64,000 bases of DNA from Rhizomys pruinosus (lineage: Eukaryota > Chordata > Mammalia > Rodentia > Spalacidae). The first letter of the stretch is position 1. Every line of letters begins with the position of its first letter. The position numbers were made by a program, and so were the translations under genes. Below the pieces are notes generated by a model. The model was given only the letters and a program-made list of their open reading frames with translations. It was not told the origin of the DNA and searched no databases. Below, one piece after another: positions 12,095-23,992 of the stretch. The stretch is from contig VZQC01007982.1 in the NCBI GenBank assembly GCA_009823505.1, positions 5,704,517 through 5,768,516 of the forward strand, written 5' to 3'.

Positions 12095-12852
12095 AGTCAG
12101 GACAAGATCACAGAGACTGTGAATTGCACAAGCCTAAGTGACACATCTATAATGCAACCTCTATACCTAAGGCTCACAGAACATAGTAAAACAAGGAGTA
12201 GAGAGAACACTAATGTGTCTCTCAACTTTCATCAGTGAATCTCCCTTATGAAAAAAAAAAATAAAGGCCATGAACACAAATTGCCAAAATGTAGAGTCTA
12301 CAGAGTGTGGGTTCTTGGACAGGACTCCTATATCAAACTCCACCCACCCAGAGTTCAGGGACCATTGTGGAAGAGGGGGGCAGGAAGATTGTAAGAGCCA
12401 GGGAGAAGATACGTGGCCATATGGAAATAGAGCCCTACAGGCTCCTGGGACCCTGCTCATATGAACCTACAGCAATGGTGTCAGTATGCACAATACCCAT
12501 GCACACTCAAGCAGACAAAAACCCAGCACAGAACTGTGGAAATGGATAGCAGGCCTCAATCTTAGCAAAACAAAATTTAAAAACTACTGGCAGCTGATTA
12601 CTGCTAGGTGAGGGAGAGCTGATCTTCATTAAGGGAGTGACTCTAGATATGCTGACTAGATGAACTTGCACTGAGGGAGATCTGAGGACACTTACTTGAT
12701 TCAACGGGCCTTAACACAAATGACAGAATGCATAAATTATAGTTAGGGGAATATGGAAGGGCGCCTGTGGGGAAGGGGTATAAAGATACTCAAGATGTTC
12801 TGTATGATATACACAAAATTCAAATTAAAAGATTTAAAAAAAAAAAAAGAAA
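12095..12852 (+). mobile_element. LINE-1 3' UTR-type fragment
   Basis: Non-coding L1 3' end ending in an A tail at 12836-12849. It is recognised partly by its reverse-strand relative at 29640-30590: both carry the block gaactccacccacccagagt (here) / ccctgggtgggtggaattta (there). The 5' boundary is approximate. Frames inside it are not genes. Confidence 0.65.
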
Positions 12853-13265
12853 TCAGAATCAGAGTCTTGAAAACAGGATTCACCCCTTCACATTTCTATT
12901 TAAAGCTGATTCTAAACAATTTTTTATTTTTGCTTCTCTCCACCCCAAATTCCCTGAGCAATGCAGTCGTCTAAAAGATAGTCTATTCTGATAGTTAAGA
13001 AAAACTGTGTTTTCCTCTCAGCACTCAGTGGAATTTCACCAATTTCTTTGGAATGACAAGTATCAGAAAAAGTTCTGTGGCTGCTGGAACCAATGTTCCA
13101 TCGTCTATCAAGGTTCAAGGTCTCATAGAAAGAAAATTCGCAGTTCATTAAAGTTAAAAAAAAATAAAATTCAGAAAGTGTGTTGGCTTTTAATCTTTAT
13201 TTTCATACCAAGGGCAACTGCTCATATCTGAGTACCCATCAGTTTACAAAGACTGTTCAGAATTT
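12853..13265. other. No recognised feature
   Basis: Unique-looking sequence between the L1 tail and a MIR copy. Confidence 0.45.
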
Positions 13266-13390
13266 ATTCATGTGTTTGATCTTCATATCAACTCTGTGAG
13301 ATAGCTCTAGAGCTTTCTTATAAACAGAGAAACTAAAACTCAGAATAATATTCATTAAAGTTGCTTAATTTATAATCTGTGTGCTTTTGG
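13266..13390 (-). repeat. MIR SINE, ancient
   Basis: Reverse MIR core: gatcttcatatcaactctgt, then acagagaaactaaaactcag and gttgcttaatttataa. This matches the MIR pattern (cctcacaa...acagatgaggaaactgag...). Diverged. Confidence 0.6.
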
Positions 13391-15222
13391 AGTTCTAGAA
13401 TTTTCTGTCCTTGAGGTTAGGTTCTTAATCTATCTTTGTCTCCCATCATAATATTTGCCCATTACCTTTATAGGACTCTATAAGAGAAAAGTAATAATAG
13501 TTTAGATGGCACAGTTTCTTATTTTAAAGGATGTTAATAAGAGAGTTAAACACATAGAAAAAGAGAAGAGTAGATGCAGACAGAGAGAAAGTTACCATTA
13601 TTTCTATTTCTCATTATTTTGAAACATTTGGAATCAGGTCTTCTTACTTACAAACTCTCTTAAAGGAACAGTACTTAGCACAGAGCTGGGGACATCTAAA
13701 TTGGCTCTCCAGCAAGCGTCTTTCCAACAGAACCGTAAAGCAAGGCCAGTGCCTGGTGAAGGATCACAGGCTTCAAATCAAGGCATCCATCCTCCAAGTG
13801 AGCTTGATTGAACTACAATTGAATCTTGAATCTTCACCACTCCGTTGAGAAAGCAAGCCTACTCCAAAGCCCACCACCAAAATGAAGAAGAGATACATGA
13901 TGAAAAGATGATGAGAGGGAAAGGCCCAGGTTTTCTTCTGAGTGTAGCCCAGATCTCCTATGGCTCCTGCCTAGCAAATGTCCAGCGTCTGACCTCAAAT
14001 AGATCTACTATAAGCCTTTAGACCCTGGTTCCAAGAAGACAGAGATTAGTCTTCTTGAACTTAACTAACCTTTAGTTCCATATTCTTTGGGGAATGGAAA
14101 GGGCAGTAGAATGCTAGATGGGAGGGTTGCTGGAAGTTCTCCTAACTAAGAAGAATCTCCAAAATGGAGAATGAGGTAAAGAAGCCAAAATTCTTTAAAA
14201 TTTATTGTTCTATATTGTGGTGTTAGATGCTGAAATGTGCAGAATAATTCTCATCTATTTCTGTCTCCATATCTGAATCTGTATCTATATTTATATCTTC
14301 ATATCTATCTACTAGAAAGAGAATCATATACTATGAGTAAATAATTTAAGTGAAAAGTTCCCAGTTTTCCATGCTATGGAGTGAGTTAGAGATACTATTT
14401 CTAAAGAGAAATATTCAATTAAAAATAATACCCAAATGTGAGCTCTCCAACTCATAAAATAGGCATTCTAAATGACAAGCAAAGAAGAGGCTGATGTTTT
14501 AGAGCTTTGACAAAGAATAAACTAACACCTCTCCAATATTATTTTAGGGAAAATAGATTTTCCTAAGTGTGGGGTCCAGTTGTTTAGACAGAAATATCCA
14601 AAGGAGAGCTAGTCCATCAGCACCAAAAACTACTGGGCTCGCCCATCCACATTGCCAGCCTCTGAGACTCTGGGTCAAAGCCGTTTCCACACCTGCTTCC
14701 CTTTTTCCTGAGGGGACCCACCACTGCACAGGAGCCTAGATGTAAGTGGCTGTCTCATTTTCCTTTTTTATAACACACCTTCACTTCATTAGCTAATTGA
14801 CACTTTAGTTTCCATAGCAAACTCTTCCATACCCATGTGTTTGATGGTATCATTATGACTATTATTATCATGACTGCTCCACCATACCTTCTAGAGGAAT
14901 CCTGAGAACAATGTGGCCACAGACATCCATACATGGACAATTCCACTTGAAGTATGTCTGGCATTCATGAGCACGTGGGAAGACTGAATCCTTGATTTCC
15001 CTCCTCCAGCCACCTGCACCTCTTAATTATGGTACAATGAGGAAACTCCAGGGTTCCTGGCCTGCACCCAAACCCACATCACCATTCCCAAAGCACTGAC
15101 TTGGATTCTAACTTCTAGTTCTGAGACTGCCTGCGGGTGAACATACATAGTGTGTCAAAATATCTTAATATTGTTTGCATTGTAAACTTATACTTCCAAA
15201 ATGCAATAGAAAAGAGAAATGT
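13391..15222. other. No recognised gene or repeat
   Basis: About 1.8 kb without a family I can name. No open frame longer than about 70 codons. Confidence 0.45.
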
Positions 15223-15445
15223 GGGGCTGGAGAGTTGGCTCAGTGGTTAAGAGCACTGGCTGTTCTTACAAAGAACCCAGGTTTGATTCCCAGCACAACA
15301 TGGTGGCTAACAAATATCCATAACTCTAGTTCCAGGATATCTGTGATACCTTCTTTTGACCTCCACAGACATTGCATGACATGAGTAACTTATACACATG
15401 CAGGCATAGCACTCATACACATAAAACAAATATATAAAATATTAA
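15223..15445 (+). repeat. B2 SINE, full length
   Basis: From gggctggagagttggctcag through catggtggctaacaaatatc to an A-rich tail. The flanks agaaatgtg on both sides look like a short target-site duplication. Confidence 0.9.
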
Positions 15446-15519
15446 AAAATAGAAATGTGTGTACATCATCCATGATCATATGATATGGTCCCAATTTTTA
15501 AACTTTTCAAAATTGGCAT

Positions 15520-15711
15520 AAGTGGTTTGTCTGCATGGATGTATGGGTTCCATGTGTGTGCAGTGCCTGGGGAGGTCAGAATAAGGCATTGGATTCCCTG
15601 GAATTGGAGTTAGGGATGGTTGTTAGCCACCATGTGGATGCTGAGGAATGAATCTGGGTCCTCTGTGAGAGCAGCCAGTGCTCTTAACCCCTTACACATC
15701 TCCCCAACCCA
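15520..15711 (-). repeat. B2 SINE
   Basis: Reverse B2 (tgtctgcatggatgtatggg, then ccaccatgtggatgctgagg, then gagagcagccagtgctctta). Diverged at the 5' head. Confidence 0.85.
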
Positions 15712-17029
15712 TGTTCCCCATTAAAAATTATATCTTGTTGACCACAATATGGCTAGAAATTAATGGAACAGACAGCATATTCAGAAATATTTATTAACTA
15801 ACCAGTCATCATTCAATCAACTATTAATTAGCTAGCTATTATTTAATTAACTTATATAGAGAAATAGGTGAGATATCCTTAAATAAATTAATTCAAGTCA
15901 GCAAGTGATAAAGGCAAAATGTGGAGCTGATAGCATTTCCAGATCATAGATAGTTCAAGAAGTGTCATGAGCCAAGTACTAGGTAGGATTGGAAGGATTT
16001 GGTGTGGGTGGGGAGGGGCTCTGGACATAACTGATGTCAGCTGAAGAGGGCCTCAGGCAATTGTGAAGGGCAGAAGCGCCAAGGCCTAAATCACAGTGAC
16101 AGGAGGAACACATCACGAGGAGCCGAGCAGATCAGAGTGGGAGGGAGAGAGGGTTCATGTTGGAAGTCGTAAGGGAGAGGCAGAGTGGACCTTATAGATC
16201 ACCCTAAAATGCTCAACCATCCTTTGACTCCATCCTATTGGAGAGGGCATTTATTCATGACAGGAGTAAAGGCAGGGGTGACATGTATAGTATTATTTGT
16301 CCTAGTTTAACACTTGATCTTAGCAAAGAGGCTGAGAATCAATTGTCATTGTCATTGTTCTCGTCAGCAGCATCGTCATCATCATTAACATCATTATCCC
16401 TTTCAGGCCTGGAAAAAGTTTAATATGCAGAAGTTACTTCATAACTGTCACATGAATAATTAAGTGAACTTCATATGACCCTCACCTCATTTAGTGCTTC
16501 TATCAGCCCAGAATGAAGAAACAATTGCCACACAGTATTGGTCTCTAAGCAGGAGCTCAAGGTGTGGATCCTGACCAATGCCCAGACGTAGGGGAGAGAA
16601 AACAAAGTGGAAAACTCAGAGAGGCTAAGAGTTGAGACAACAGAGTAAAATAGCTGTCAGGAGACAACACAGACACAGAGAGAACAATAGTGAAGCAGTT
16701 TGAGGTAGGTGAGCTACTCAGAGAGAACCAGTGAGAGAGGAAAGGAACTCACCACACAACACCCCGGAACCAGGAAGTGAGGTCAGAGAAAAGGAGGAAG
16801 ATCCACAGCGTAAATTAATGCTGTGGAGAAATTCTGCACTAAAAGGAAAGAGTGAATTCAAAAGCAACCAGAGTCAGACAGACACAAGGCATTTTCCCTC
16901 CGGTCTGGGATGTAGGGGAGAGACCAGTGGGAAAAAAGGAGGAGGAAGTGAGACAAGGGTGAAGGGAAAATGGAAGTTTCTAGAAAAAGGAGGCAGAGTG
17001 AGGCTGCAAAGCTGTTTCAGCTCTCTCTT
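15712..17029. other. No recognised gene; contains a U2 snRNA fragment
   Basis: Apart from the U2 fragment at 16310-16343, I recognise nothing in this stretch. Confidence 0.45.
16310..16343 (-). pseudogene. U2 snRNA 5'-end fragment
   Basis: The reverse complement aligns to the first 34 nucleotides of U2 snRNA, the spliceosomal RNA that pairs with the branch site. I count 29 of 34 matches, including gctaagatcaagtgt. Similarity stops abruptly after the branch-site-recognition area, so it is a 3'-truncated copy with no Sm site or 3' stem-loops. It cannot act as U2. No flanking duplication could be confirmed. Confidence 0.6.
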
Positions 17030-17128
17030 TAGTGTTTTTGTCTCTTTCTCTTCCTCCTTCCCTCCCTCCCTCTTTTCTTCCCCCTCCTCTCTCTCCTCTC
17101 TCTCTCTTTTCCCCACCCTCTCTCTCTG
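17030..17128. repeat. CT-rich low-complexity tract
   Basis: About 100 bp of nearly pure pyrimidine (cctccttccctccctccc and similar). It creates spurious Ser/Phe- and Glu/Arg-rich frames on the two strands. Confidence 0.9.
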
Positions 17129-17893
17129 ACATAAAATGATCAGCCTCCCAGAGCAACTCAATTGGCTGTTGGACACCCATGTCACTCAGTTTCCTTGGCC
17201 CAAACAGCCATTTTTCTCCAGTTACCAGACTCAGTGATCTCTTTGAAAATATGTTTTCTCTGCTTATTTTGGGATCTTAAAATAGTCTTCCACCTAAGAG
17301 AAATAACCGCTTTTTTGCCTCTCCTCTCTGATGACAGCTTGTGAGGCCAAGGCTACAAAACCTCACCCAAAATAGATCAAATATTTTAAATGTTTCCTTC
17401 TTTGCACCCCTTGCAAATATGCCTGTAATGCAGAGCCAATTATGAGATTGGCTCCCCCCCAATCCCCCCCACCCCCGACCCTTTGAAATGAGTGAAGGAT
17501 GTGTTTTCCTGATTGAGAGGTAAAGCCAGACTTTGCCACATGGTCTTGGTTGGATTTCAGACAACCTTCATTAAGCATGGACAGGAAGACAAAACGTGCG
17601 CAGCTGGGTAAACACACACACGCAGAGCAAAGGGGTCTCTCTTAGGATTCCCAGTACTGGATTCTGTTTTGCACAAGCCAGAGAGTCCCCATTAGCAAAG
17701 CGGTTCTTTAAGTGCAAGCATGGGGTTTTATAAGGTCGGAAAAGGCACATACTCTCACACCTACCTTGCAGGTAACACATGCTCAGACGGCAGGTAGGTG
17801 AATGAATGAAGGAATGAGTAAGCGAGTGAACAAACAAGCAGAGAAAAATCCAGTTGTAGCTCAGAGTGGCTCAGATGCCTATTGAAGATCAAT
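17129..17893. other. No recognised gene
   Basis: Unique-looking sequence containing the quadruplex motif. Overlapping minus-strand frames of 84-95 codons show no motif. Confidence 0.45.
17454..17481 (-). other. Quadruplex-forming motif (i-motif on plus strand)
   Basis: Four C runs of 7, 7, 5 and 3 on the plus strand are separated by loops of 3, 1 and 2 bases. The minus strand therefore fits the G3+N1-7 quadruplex pattern with very short loops. Confidence 0.75.
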
Positions 17894-18076
17894 TTTCTTT
17901 CTTTTTATGTGTATGAGTGTATTGCCTGCATGTATTTAAAGTGCACCAATCCCTGTGGAGGTCAAGAAGAGGCCATTGGATCCCCTGGAACTGGAGTTAT
18001 GGACGATTGTTAGCCACCATGTGGATGCTGGGAACTGAACCCAGGTCCTCTGTGCTCTTAACTGTTGAGCCATCTT
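17894..18076 (-). repeat. B2 SINE
   Basis: Reverse B2 (atgtgtatgagtgtattgcc, ccaccatgtggatgctggga). The 5' head lacks part of the anticodon-like region. Confidence 0.88.
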
Positions 18077-18524
18077 CTCTCTTTCCTCAGAGGATCAGTT
18101 TTTCATAGGTGGAACATTTTTCCATTTTCTGAGGGTTAGGTAAAACCAAGCACAGACTGGAAAGAGTGGAGACCATGCAGATAGCCATTATCTTCTCCAG
18201 GTCAAAACAATAAGGGCAGAGGTTTCCCAGAGGGAGGCTGAGGAGAGTGGCCACAAGTATTCTGCAGAAGTGGGGGAGAGGTCCCATTGTCCCGCATGGA
18301 GTCTTTTCTGCTCATACTGTCTTTCTGTTTTGTCAGGTCCTCATCCCCATCCTAGAAAACCCAGGGCCCTCTTCTTGCCCCAAAGACTGGCCCCACAAAT
18401 GGATGAGTGCAGCCTCCAGCTCCTCTGCCCCCTCCTCATAAAGCACTTGGTTTCAGGGCACCTGAGTCAAGTAACAGCTTAGAGTTGTCTCAACAGTAAC
18501 CGTTATAGTGGAGGTCAAAGACTA
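18077..18524. other. Unique flank of the tandem array
   Basis: No gene recognised. The last bases (actagatgtaa) resemble the unit junction of the following array, so this flank probably contains the ancestral edge. Confidence 0.5.
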
Positions 18525-21151
18525 GATGTAAAGAAATGAGTGACCATGTCAGGGACTGTAGTCAGGGCAGGTCCACTGCTGGTCAGGTGGTCTTGGGACA
18601 GTGGCCTTTCCCAGTGCTATGCAAGTGACCAGATACTAGTACCAGGGGAGATGTAAATAAATGAGTGACCATGTCAGGGACTGTAGTCAGGGCAGGTCCA
18701 CTGCTGGTCAGGTGGTCTTGGGACAGTGGCCTTTCCCAGTGCTATGCAAGTGACCAGATACTAGTACCAGGGGAGATGTAAATAAATGAGTGACCATGTC
18801 AGGGACTGTAGTCAGGGCAGGTCCACTGCTGGTCAGGTGGTCTTGGGACAGTGGCCTTTCCCAGTGCTATGCAAGTGACCAGATACTAGTACCAGGGGAG
18901 ATGTAAATAAATGAGTGACCATGTCAGGGACTGTAGTCAGGGCAGGTCCACTGCTGGTCAGGTGGTCTTGGGACAGTGGCCTTTCCCAGTGCTATGCAAG
19001 TGACCAGATACTAGTACCAGGGGAGATGTAAATAAATGAGTGACCATGTCAGGGACTGTAGTCAGGGCAGGTCCACTGCTGGTCAGGTGGTCTTGGGACA
19101 GTGGCCTTTCCCAGTGCTATGCAAGTGACCAGATACTAGTACCAGGGGAGATGTAAATAAATGAGTGACCATGTCAGGGACTGTAGTCAGGGCAGGTCCA
19201 CTGCTGGTCAGGTGGTCTTGGGACAGTGGCCTTTCCCAGTGCTATGCAAGTGACCAGATACTAGTACCAGGGGAGATGTAAATAAATGAGTGACCATGTC
19301 AGGGACTGTAGTCAGGGCAGGTCCACTGCTGGTCAGGTGGTCTTGGGACAGTGGCCTTTCCCAGTGCTATGCAAGTGACCAGATACTAGTACCAGGGGAG
19401 ATGTAAATAAATGAGTGACCATGTCAGGGACTGTAGTCAGGGCAGGTCCACTGCTGGTCAGGTGGTCTTGGGACAGTGGCCTTTCCCAGTGCTATGCAAG
19501 TGACCAGATACTAGTACCAGGGGAGATGTAAATAAATGAGTGACCATGTCAGGGACTGTAGTCAGGGCAGGTCCACTGCTGGTCAGGTGGTCTTGGGACA
19601 GTGGCCTTTCCCAGTGCTATGCAAGTGACCAGATACTAGTACCAGGGGAGATGTAAATAAATGAGTGACCATGTCAGGGACTGTAGTCAGGGCAGGTCCA
19701 CTGCTGGTCAGGTGGTCTTGGGACAGTGGCCTTTCCCAGTGCTATGCAAGTGACCAGATACTAGTACCAGGGGAGATGTAAATAAATGAGTGACCATGTC
19801 AGGGACTGTAGTCAGGGCAGGTCCACTGCTGGTCAGGTGGTCTTGGGACAGTGGCCTTTCCCAGTGCTATGCAAGTGACCAGATACTAGTACCAGGGGAG
19901 ATGTAAATAAATGAGTGACCATGTCAGGGACTGTAGTCAGGGCAGGTCCACTGCTGGTCAGGTGGTCTTGGGACAGTGGCCTTTCCCAGTGCTATGCAAG
20001 TGACCAGATACTAGTACCAGGGGAGATGTAAATAAATGAGTGACCATGTCAGGGACTGTAGTCAGGGCAGGTCCACTGCTGGTCAGGTGGTCTTGGGACA
20101 GTGGCCTTTCCCAGTGCTATGCAAGTGACCAGATACTAGTACCAGGGGAGATGTAAATAAATGAGTGACCATGTCAGGGACTGTAGTCAGGGCAGGTCCA
20201 CTGCTGGTCAGGTGGTCTTGGGACAGTGGCCTTTCCCAGTGCTATGCAAGTGACCAGATACTAGTACCAGGGGAGATGTAAATAAATGAGTGACCATGTC
20301 AGGGACTGTAGTCAGGGCAGGTCCACTGCTGGTCAGGTGGTCTTGGGACAGTGGCCTTTCCCAGTGCTATGCAAGTGACCAGATACTAGTACCAGGGGAG
20401 ATGTAAATAAATGAGTGACCATGTCAGGGACTGTAGTCAGGGCAGGTCCACTGCTGGTCAGGTGGTCTTGGGACAGTGGCCTTTCCCAGTGCTATGCAAG
20501 TGACCAGATACTAGTACCAGGGGAGATGTAAATAAATGAGTGACCATGTCAGGGACTGTAGTCAGGGCAGGTCCACTGCTGGTCAGGTGGTCTTGGGACA
20601 GTGGCCTTTCCCAGTGCTATGCAAGTGACCAGATACTAGTACCAGGGGAGATGTAAATAAATGAGTGACCATGTCAGGGACTGTAGTCAGGGCAGGTCCA
20701 CTGCTGGTCAGGTGGTCTTGGGACAGTGGCCTTTCCCAGTGCTATGCAAGTGACCAGATACTAGTACCAGGGGAGATGTAAATAAATGAGTGACCATGTC
20801 AGGGACTGTAGTCAGGGCAGGTCCACTGCTGGTCAGGTGGTCTTGGGACAGTGGCCTTTCCCAGTGCTATGCAAGTGACCAGATACTAGTACCCTGGGGA
20901 GATGTAAATAAATGAGTGACCATGTCAGGGACTGTAGTCAGGGCAGGTCCACTGCTGGTCAGGTGGTCTTGGGACAGTGGCCTTTCCCAGTGCTATGCAA
21001 GTGACCAGATACTAGTACCAGGGGAGATGTAAATAAATGAGTGACCATGTCAGGGACTGTAGTCAGGGCAGGTCCACTGCTGGTCAGGTGGTCTTGGGAC
21101 AGTGGCCTTTCCCAGTGCTATGCAAGTGACCAGATACTAGTACCCTGGGGA
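18525..21151. repeat. Tandem array of 21 units of 125 bp
   Basis: Units start at 18525 and every 125 bp to 20775, then at 20901 and 21026. Each begins gatgtaaataaatgagtgac and ends agatactagtaccagggga. By eye the inner units are identical. Unit 1 has one change (aaag for aaat). Units 19 and 21 end in accctgggg, one base longer. The period is not a multiple of three and no long frame crosses it, so it is not a protein repeat. The near identity implies recent expansion or strong homogenisation. I do not recognise the unit. Confidence 0.97.
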
Positions 21152-21282
21152 GAGAATATTTTGCCTATAAAAAGTTTTTTTCTAAATATATTAAAACCCA
21201 AAATGATTAATAAATGAATTGATTCCTCATAATTGCTGAATCTTTAATCAAGGCATATATATTTTACATTTCTTTTCTGTGT

Positions 21283-22475
21283 ATGTATGTACTGTATTGT
21301 GGATGTGTGTAGTGTATTGTATATGTGTGGATATGTGTAGTGTATGGTATACGTGTGGATGTATGTACTGTATTGTATATGTGTGGATGTATGTACCATA
21401 CTGTATATGTGTGGATGTATGTACTGTACTGTATATGTGTGGATGTATGTACTGTATTGCATATGTGTGGATGTATGTACTGTATTGCATATGTGTGGAT
21501 GTGTGTACTGTATTGCATATGTGTGGATGTGTGTACTGTATTGTATATGTGTGGATGTGTGTACTGTATTGTATAAGTGTGGATGTATGTACTGTATTGT
21601 ATATGTATGTATGTGTGTACTGTATTGTATATATGTGGATGTGTGTACTGTATTGTATATGCATGGATGTGTGTACTGTATTGTATATGTGTGGATGTGT
21701 GTAGTGTATTGTATATGCGTGGATGTGTGTAGTGTATTGTATATGCGTGGATGTGTGTAGTGTATTGTATATGCGTGGATGTGTGTAGTGTATTGTATAT
21801 GCGTGGATGTGTGTAGTGTATTGTATATGCGTGGATGTGTGTACTGTATTGTATATGTGTGGATGTGTGTAGTGTATTGTATATGCGTGGATGTGTGTAG
21901 TGTATTGTATATGCGTGGATGTGTGTAGTGTATTGTATATGCGTGGATGTGTGTAGTCTATTGTATATGCGTGGATGTGTGTACTGTATTGTATATGTGT
22001 GGATGTGTGTAGTGTATTGTATATGCGTGGATGTGTGTACTGCATTGTATATGCATGGATGTGTGTACTGCATTGTATATGCGCGGATGTGTGTACTGCA
22101 TTGTATATGTGTGGATGTGTGTACTGTATTGTATATGCGTGGATGTGTGTACTGTATTGTATATGCATGGATGTATGTACTGTATTGTATATGTGTGGAT
22201 GTATGTAGTGTATTGTATATGTGTGGATGTGTGTACTGTATTGTATATGTGTGGATGTGTGTACTGTATTGTATATGTGTGTATGTACGTACTGCATTGT
22301 ATATGTGTGGATGTATGCACTGTATTATATATGTGTGGATGTATGTACTGTATTATATATGTGTGGATATGTGTACTGTATTGTATATGTGTGGATGTAT
22401 ATACTGCATTGTATATGCATGGATGTATGTACTGTATTGTATATGTGTGGATATATGTACTGTATTGTATATGAT
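21283..22475. repeat. Minisatellite of about 42 units of 28 bp
   Basis: The unit resembles gtgtactgtattgtatatgt plus gtggatgt. Variants differ at actg/agtg and at gtgtgg/gcgtgg/gcatgg. The gcgtgg form clusters at about 21700-22030. Because 28 is not a multiple of three, all frames can stay open, which explains the 349-codon minus-strand frame (Tyr-Thr-His-Pro-rich) and the Cys/Tyr/Val-rich plus-strand frames. These are repeat products. Confidence 0.95.
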
Positions 22476-22489
22476 GTGTGCACTCACAT

Positions 22490-22786
22490 GGGAGTATACA
22501 CCCCATCCTCACACAGGCAGAGGCCAAAGCAAGATAAGAGATGTCTTCCTCTTTACTCTCCACCTTATTGCTTTGAGACAGGATGTCTCACTGAACTTGA
22601 AGCTCATCATTTTAGTAAAGCCGGCTGGCCAGGGAGCCTTCAGGATCTGCCCATCTCCATCGCCGGATTCTGGGGTGACAGGCAGGTACAGCCAGGCTTG
22701 ACCTTTTTACTGGTGTTGGGGATTCAAATTCAGGTCATCTTGCCTGATGAGCAGGTGCTCTACCATTGGAGCCATCTGTCCAGCCC
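22490..22786 (-). repeat. B4-type SINE
   Basis: Reverse B4: ctccaccttattgctttgag, ggctggccagggagccttca, and the tRNA-like end ggggattcaaattcaggtca. Confidence 0.8.
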
Positions 22787-22799
22787 TAAGTCTCTTATT

Positions 22800-23400
22800 T
22801 ATTTATTTTTTATTGTTATTAAACTTTTTCCATAAATCATACATCCTTTCTCAATCAAATTTAGAGTCACTTCCCTTTCCATGACCCCCACCCCACCTGA
22901 GTCCCTGTACTCTGCCATACATGTCTTGCATCTTTTTCTGAGTCTTTCCAGAGTTTTTTTCCCCAGTTCTTTTGTTGTTGTTCTCTCTAACTTGTATTGC
23001 TTCAATACATATATACATGTATATATATATATACATAGTTATATATATACATAGTTATATATATACATAGTTATATATATATAAATATATACATATATTC
23101 ATACATATATACATACACATACACATATCACCTGAATTGGAGGATTTTTTTTTCTAAAATATGTCATGTTTTCCTTGAGGAAGTGCTTGAAGTTTCCTCC
23201 TTGGCAAACCCAAACAACCATCAATCCTGCCCTTGTGCTCCACACTGTGGTCTTTCCCTCCAGGGGTCCCCCAAATGAAGTCCAGTAAGCATGTGTCCTA
23301 TCTTGATCCCCCTGTACTGGCCTCCATGATACAGCACGGGTAGTCCAACAATGGCAGTCTATACTCTGATGAGCCAGCCCTAAGTGTCTTAATTCCATGA
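22800..23400 (-). mobile_element. LINE-1 3'-end fragment with AT microsatellite
   Basis: 22800-22995 parallels the L1 3' end at 45425-45715 (ccctttccatgacccccacc; ccatacatgtcttgcatctt). An (AT)/ATAC tract at 23005-23120 interrupts it. The stretch to about 23400 is probably the same element; the boundary is uncertain. The 149-codon minus frame is not a recognised protein. Confidence 0.6.
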
Positions 23401-23837
23401 CTAGTACTGTTCTCTCTTTCCTTCTATAGGAAGCCGCCATCTTGAATTTTGTTTCCAGTCCTGTTGAATGCCTCCATAAATAAGTCACACAAAAGGAGCC
23501 ATTCCAGTCACAGCTTGTTTTTCTGTTTATTTTGAGACTCAGGCACATCTAGTCCATGAATTTTAGGTGCTTTGTAATGTCTTGCCCTACCCATGTGTCC
23601 TTTTCCTGCTAGCTGCTCTTGGGATCTCAAACATAGCTCTCACTGTTGCAGACAACATTCCAATGAGCTCCCTGTGCTGAAGAATATGAAAATTTCCCAA
23701 AAGAATTTACCTACAGTGGCATCCCCGGAGGAAAAAAAAACACGTGACAGATGTTACAAGATATTGCCAGACCACCATACAAAGTCAACGCACCAGCTTA
23801 TTTTCATAACTGAAATATAAGAGTTTATTTCTGTTGT

Positions 23838-23992
23838 TTTGGGGTTTTGTTTTGTTTTTGACAGGGTCTCCCTAGTCCCAGCCTGCCTGAAAGTCACCAT
23901 GTGGACCAGGGTGGCCTCCATCTCATAGAGATCCACCTGCCTCTGCCTCCTGAGGCCTGGGATTAAAGGAGCATGCCACCATTCCCAGTGTA
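23838..23992 (-). repeat. B1 SINE
   Basis: Reverse B1 (ttgacagggtctccctagtc to catgccaccattcccagtg). Imperfect duplication aagagtttatttct / aagaatttatttct on the two sides. Confidence 0.88.

Noticed and set aside
18525..21151. CRISPR array or protein-repeat gene
   Set aside because: The 125-bp units have no variable spacers, the context is a rodent genome, and the period breaks reading frame.
21248..22297. 349-codon minus-strand frame rich in Tyr, Thr, His and Pro
   Set aside because: It is a translation of the 28-bp minisatellite. All three frames stay open because the unit lacks stops and its length is not a multiple of three.
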